From positions 1-64,000 of the forward strand of contig JACKHB010000006.1 in NCBI GenBank assembly GCA_020639195.1: 64,000 nucleotides of DNA, given 5' to 3'. The position numbers were made by a program, and so were the translations under genes. Shown piece after piece: positions 63,906 through 64,000 of this stretch. Below the pieces are notes generated by a model. It worked only from the letters and a program-made list of their open reading frames with translations. It searched no databases and had not been told where the DNA came from. Every line of letters begins with the position of its first letter. The first letter of the stretch is position 1. This DNA comes from Phycisphaeraceae bacterium (GTDB lineage Bacteria > Planctomycetota > Phycisphaerae > Phycisphaerales > UBA1924).

Positions 63906-64000
63906 ATGGGACAGATGGTGTTGCTGGAACACACGACGGCCGAGGACGGAGTTCATTTCGACTGGCTGCTGGAGCGAGATTCTGAGGAGGAGCGGCGGCT
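63906..64000 (+). CDS. Conserved planctomycete-type protein, partial
   Basis: A reading frame from ATG 63906 (or ATG 63915) continues off the right edge. The visible part, MVLLEHTTAEDGVHFDWLLERD, matches the start of a short protein common in planctomycetes that reads VLxHT...G.HxDxML/LLE. No function is known to me. It is divergent from the TPR lipoprotein. Confidence 0.5.
   Translation, partial: MGQMVLLEHTTAEDGVHFDWLLERDSEEERR

Overview
The window is GC-rich bacterial chromosome, densely packed with genes on both strands. It most resembles a planctomycete of the class Phycisphaerae. Clues are a secreted protein with a double calcium-loop dockerin-like C-terminus ending in GC, PEP-CTERM-like tails with an arginine cluster, a type III glutamine synthetase, several small planctomycete-type proteins, and a paired VWA/glutamine-amidotransferase-fold membrane protein. 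This is a family-level impression; no rRNA gene is present to confirm it.

Layout. 1-1552: a minus-strand pair of unrecognised, possibly phage-derived genes, the first cut by the window edge. 1671-7890: the full histidine degradation route (hutH, hutU, hutG, hutI) plus a DUF2071 gene, followed by a type I methionine aminopeptidase, trpA and glutamine synthetase III (to 11914). 11911-16836: molybdenum cofactor genes mobA, moaB, moaC, moeA on the minus strand, moaD and moaE on the plus strand, and convergent moaA, with a cysteine-free AhpD-like gene coupled to moeA. 16975-22292: a CAU tRNA, an RNase HII-like gene, a secreted sugar dehydrogenase, tRNA-Ala, tRNA-Ser, small regulatory-looking proteins and rpoZ. 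22298-26939: coaC-type flavoprotein, an ABC-F ATPase and a large secreted dockerin protein. 26940-27566: a gene-free stretch with short repeats. 27567-34111: a methyltransferase behind two large membrane proteins with touching stop/start codons. 34163-41185: trpD, serA, a secreted amidohydrolase and polA. 41285-46700: the mreB-mreC-mreD shape operon, a GlmU-like protein, recX and a TPR protein. 46773-55739: hydroxyacyl-CoA dehydrogenase, a PEP-CTERM protein, MgtC/DUF4010 and ThrE-type membrane proteins, a sulfotransferase and a methylmalonyl-CoA mutase large subunit.

55740-59340 is the accessory region. The last 146 bases of the mutase gene are repeated almost exactly 1.3 kb downstream. The space between holds a broken small gene and a lower-GC gene for an endonuclease III-like protein with an iron-sulfur cysteine loop but without the usual catalytic lysine. 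Beyond the second copy lie a proline/alanine-rich gene that reads antisense through it, a stand-alone secretin periplasmic-domain protein, a low-GC exported protein and an RHS fragment. This is the best candidate for something new.

59341-64000 returns to core content: a lipoprotein, an SRPBCC protein, ahcY with an ArsR-methyltransferase fusion that has a readable promoter and overlapping inverted repeat (a likely SAM/SAH-cycle regulatory unit), a TPR lipoprotein, and a partial gene at the right edge.
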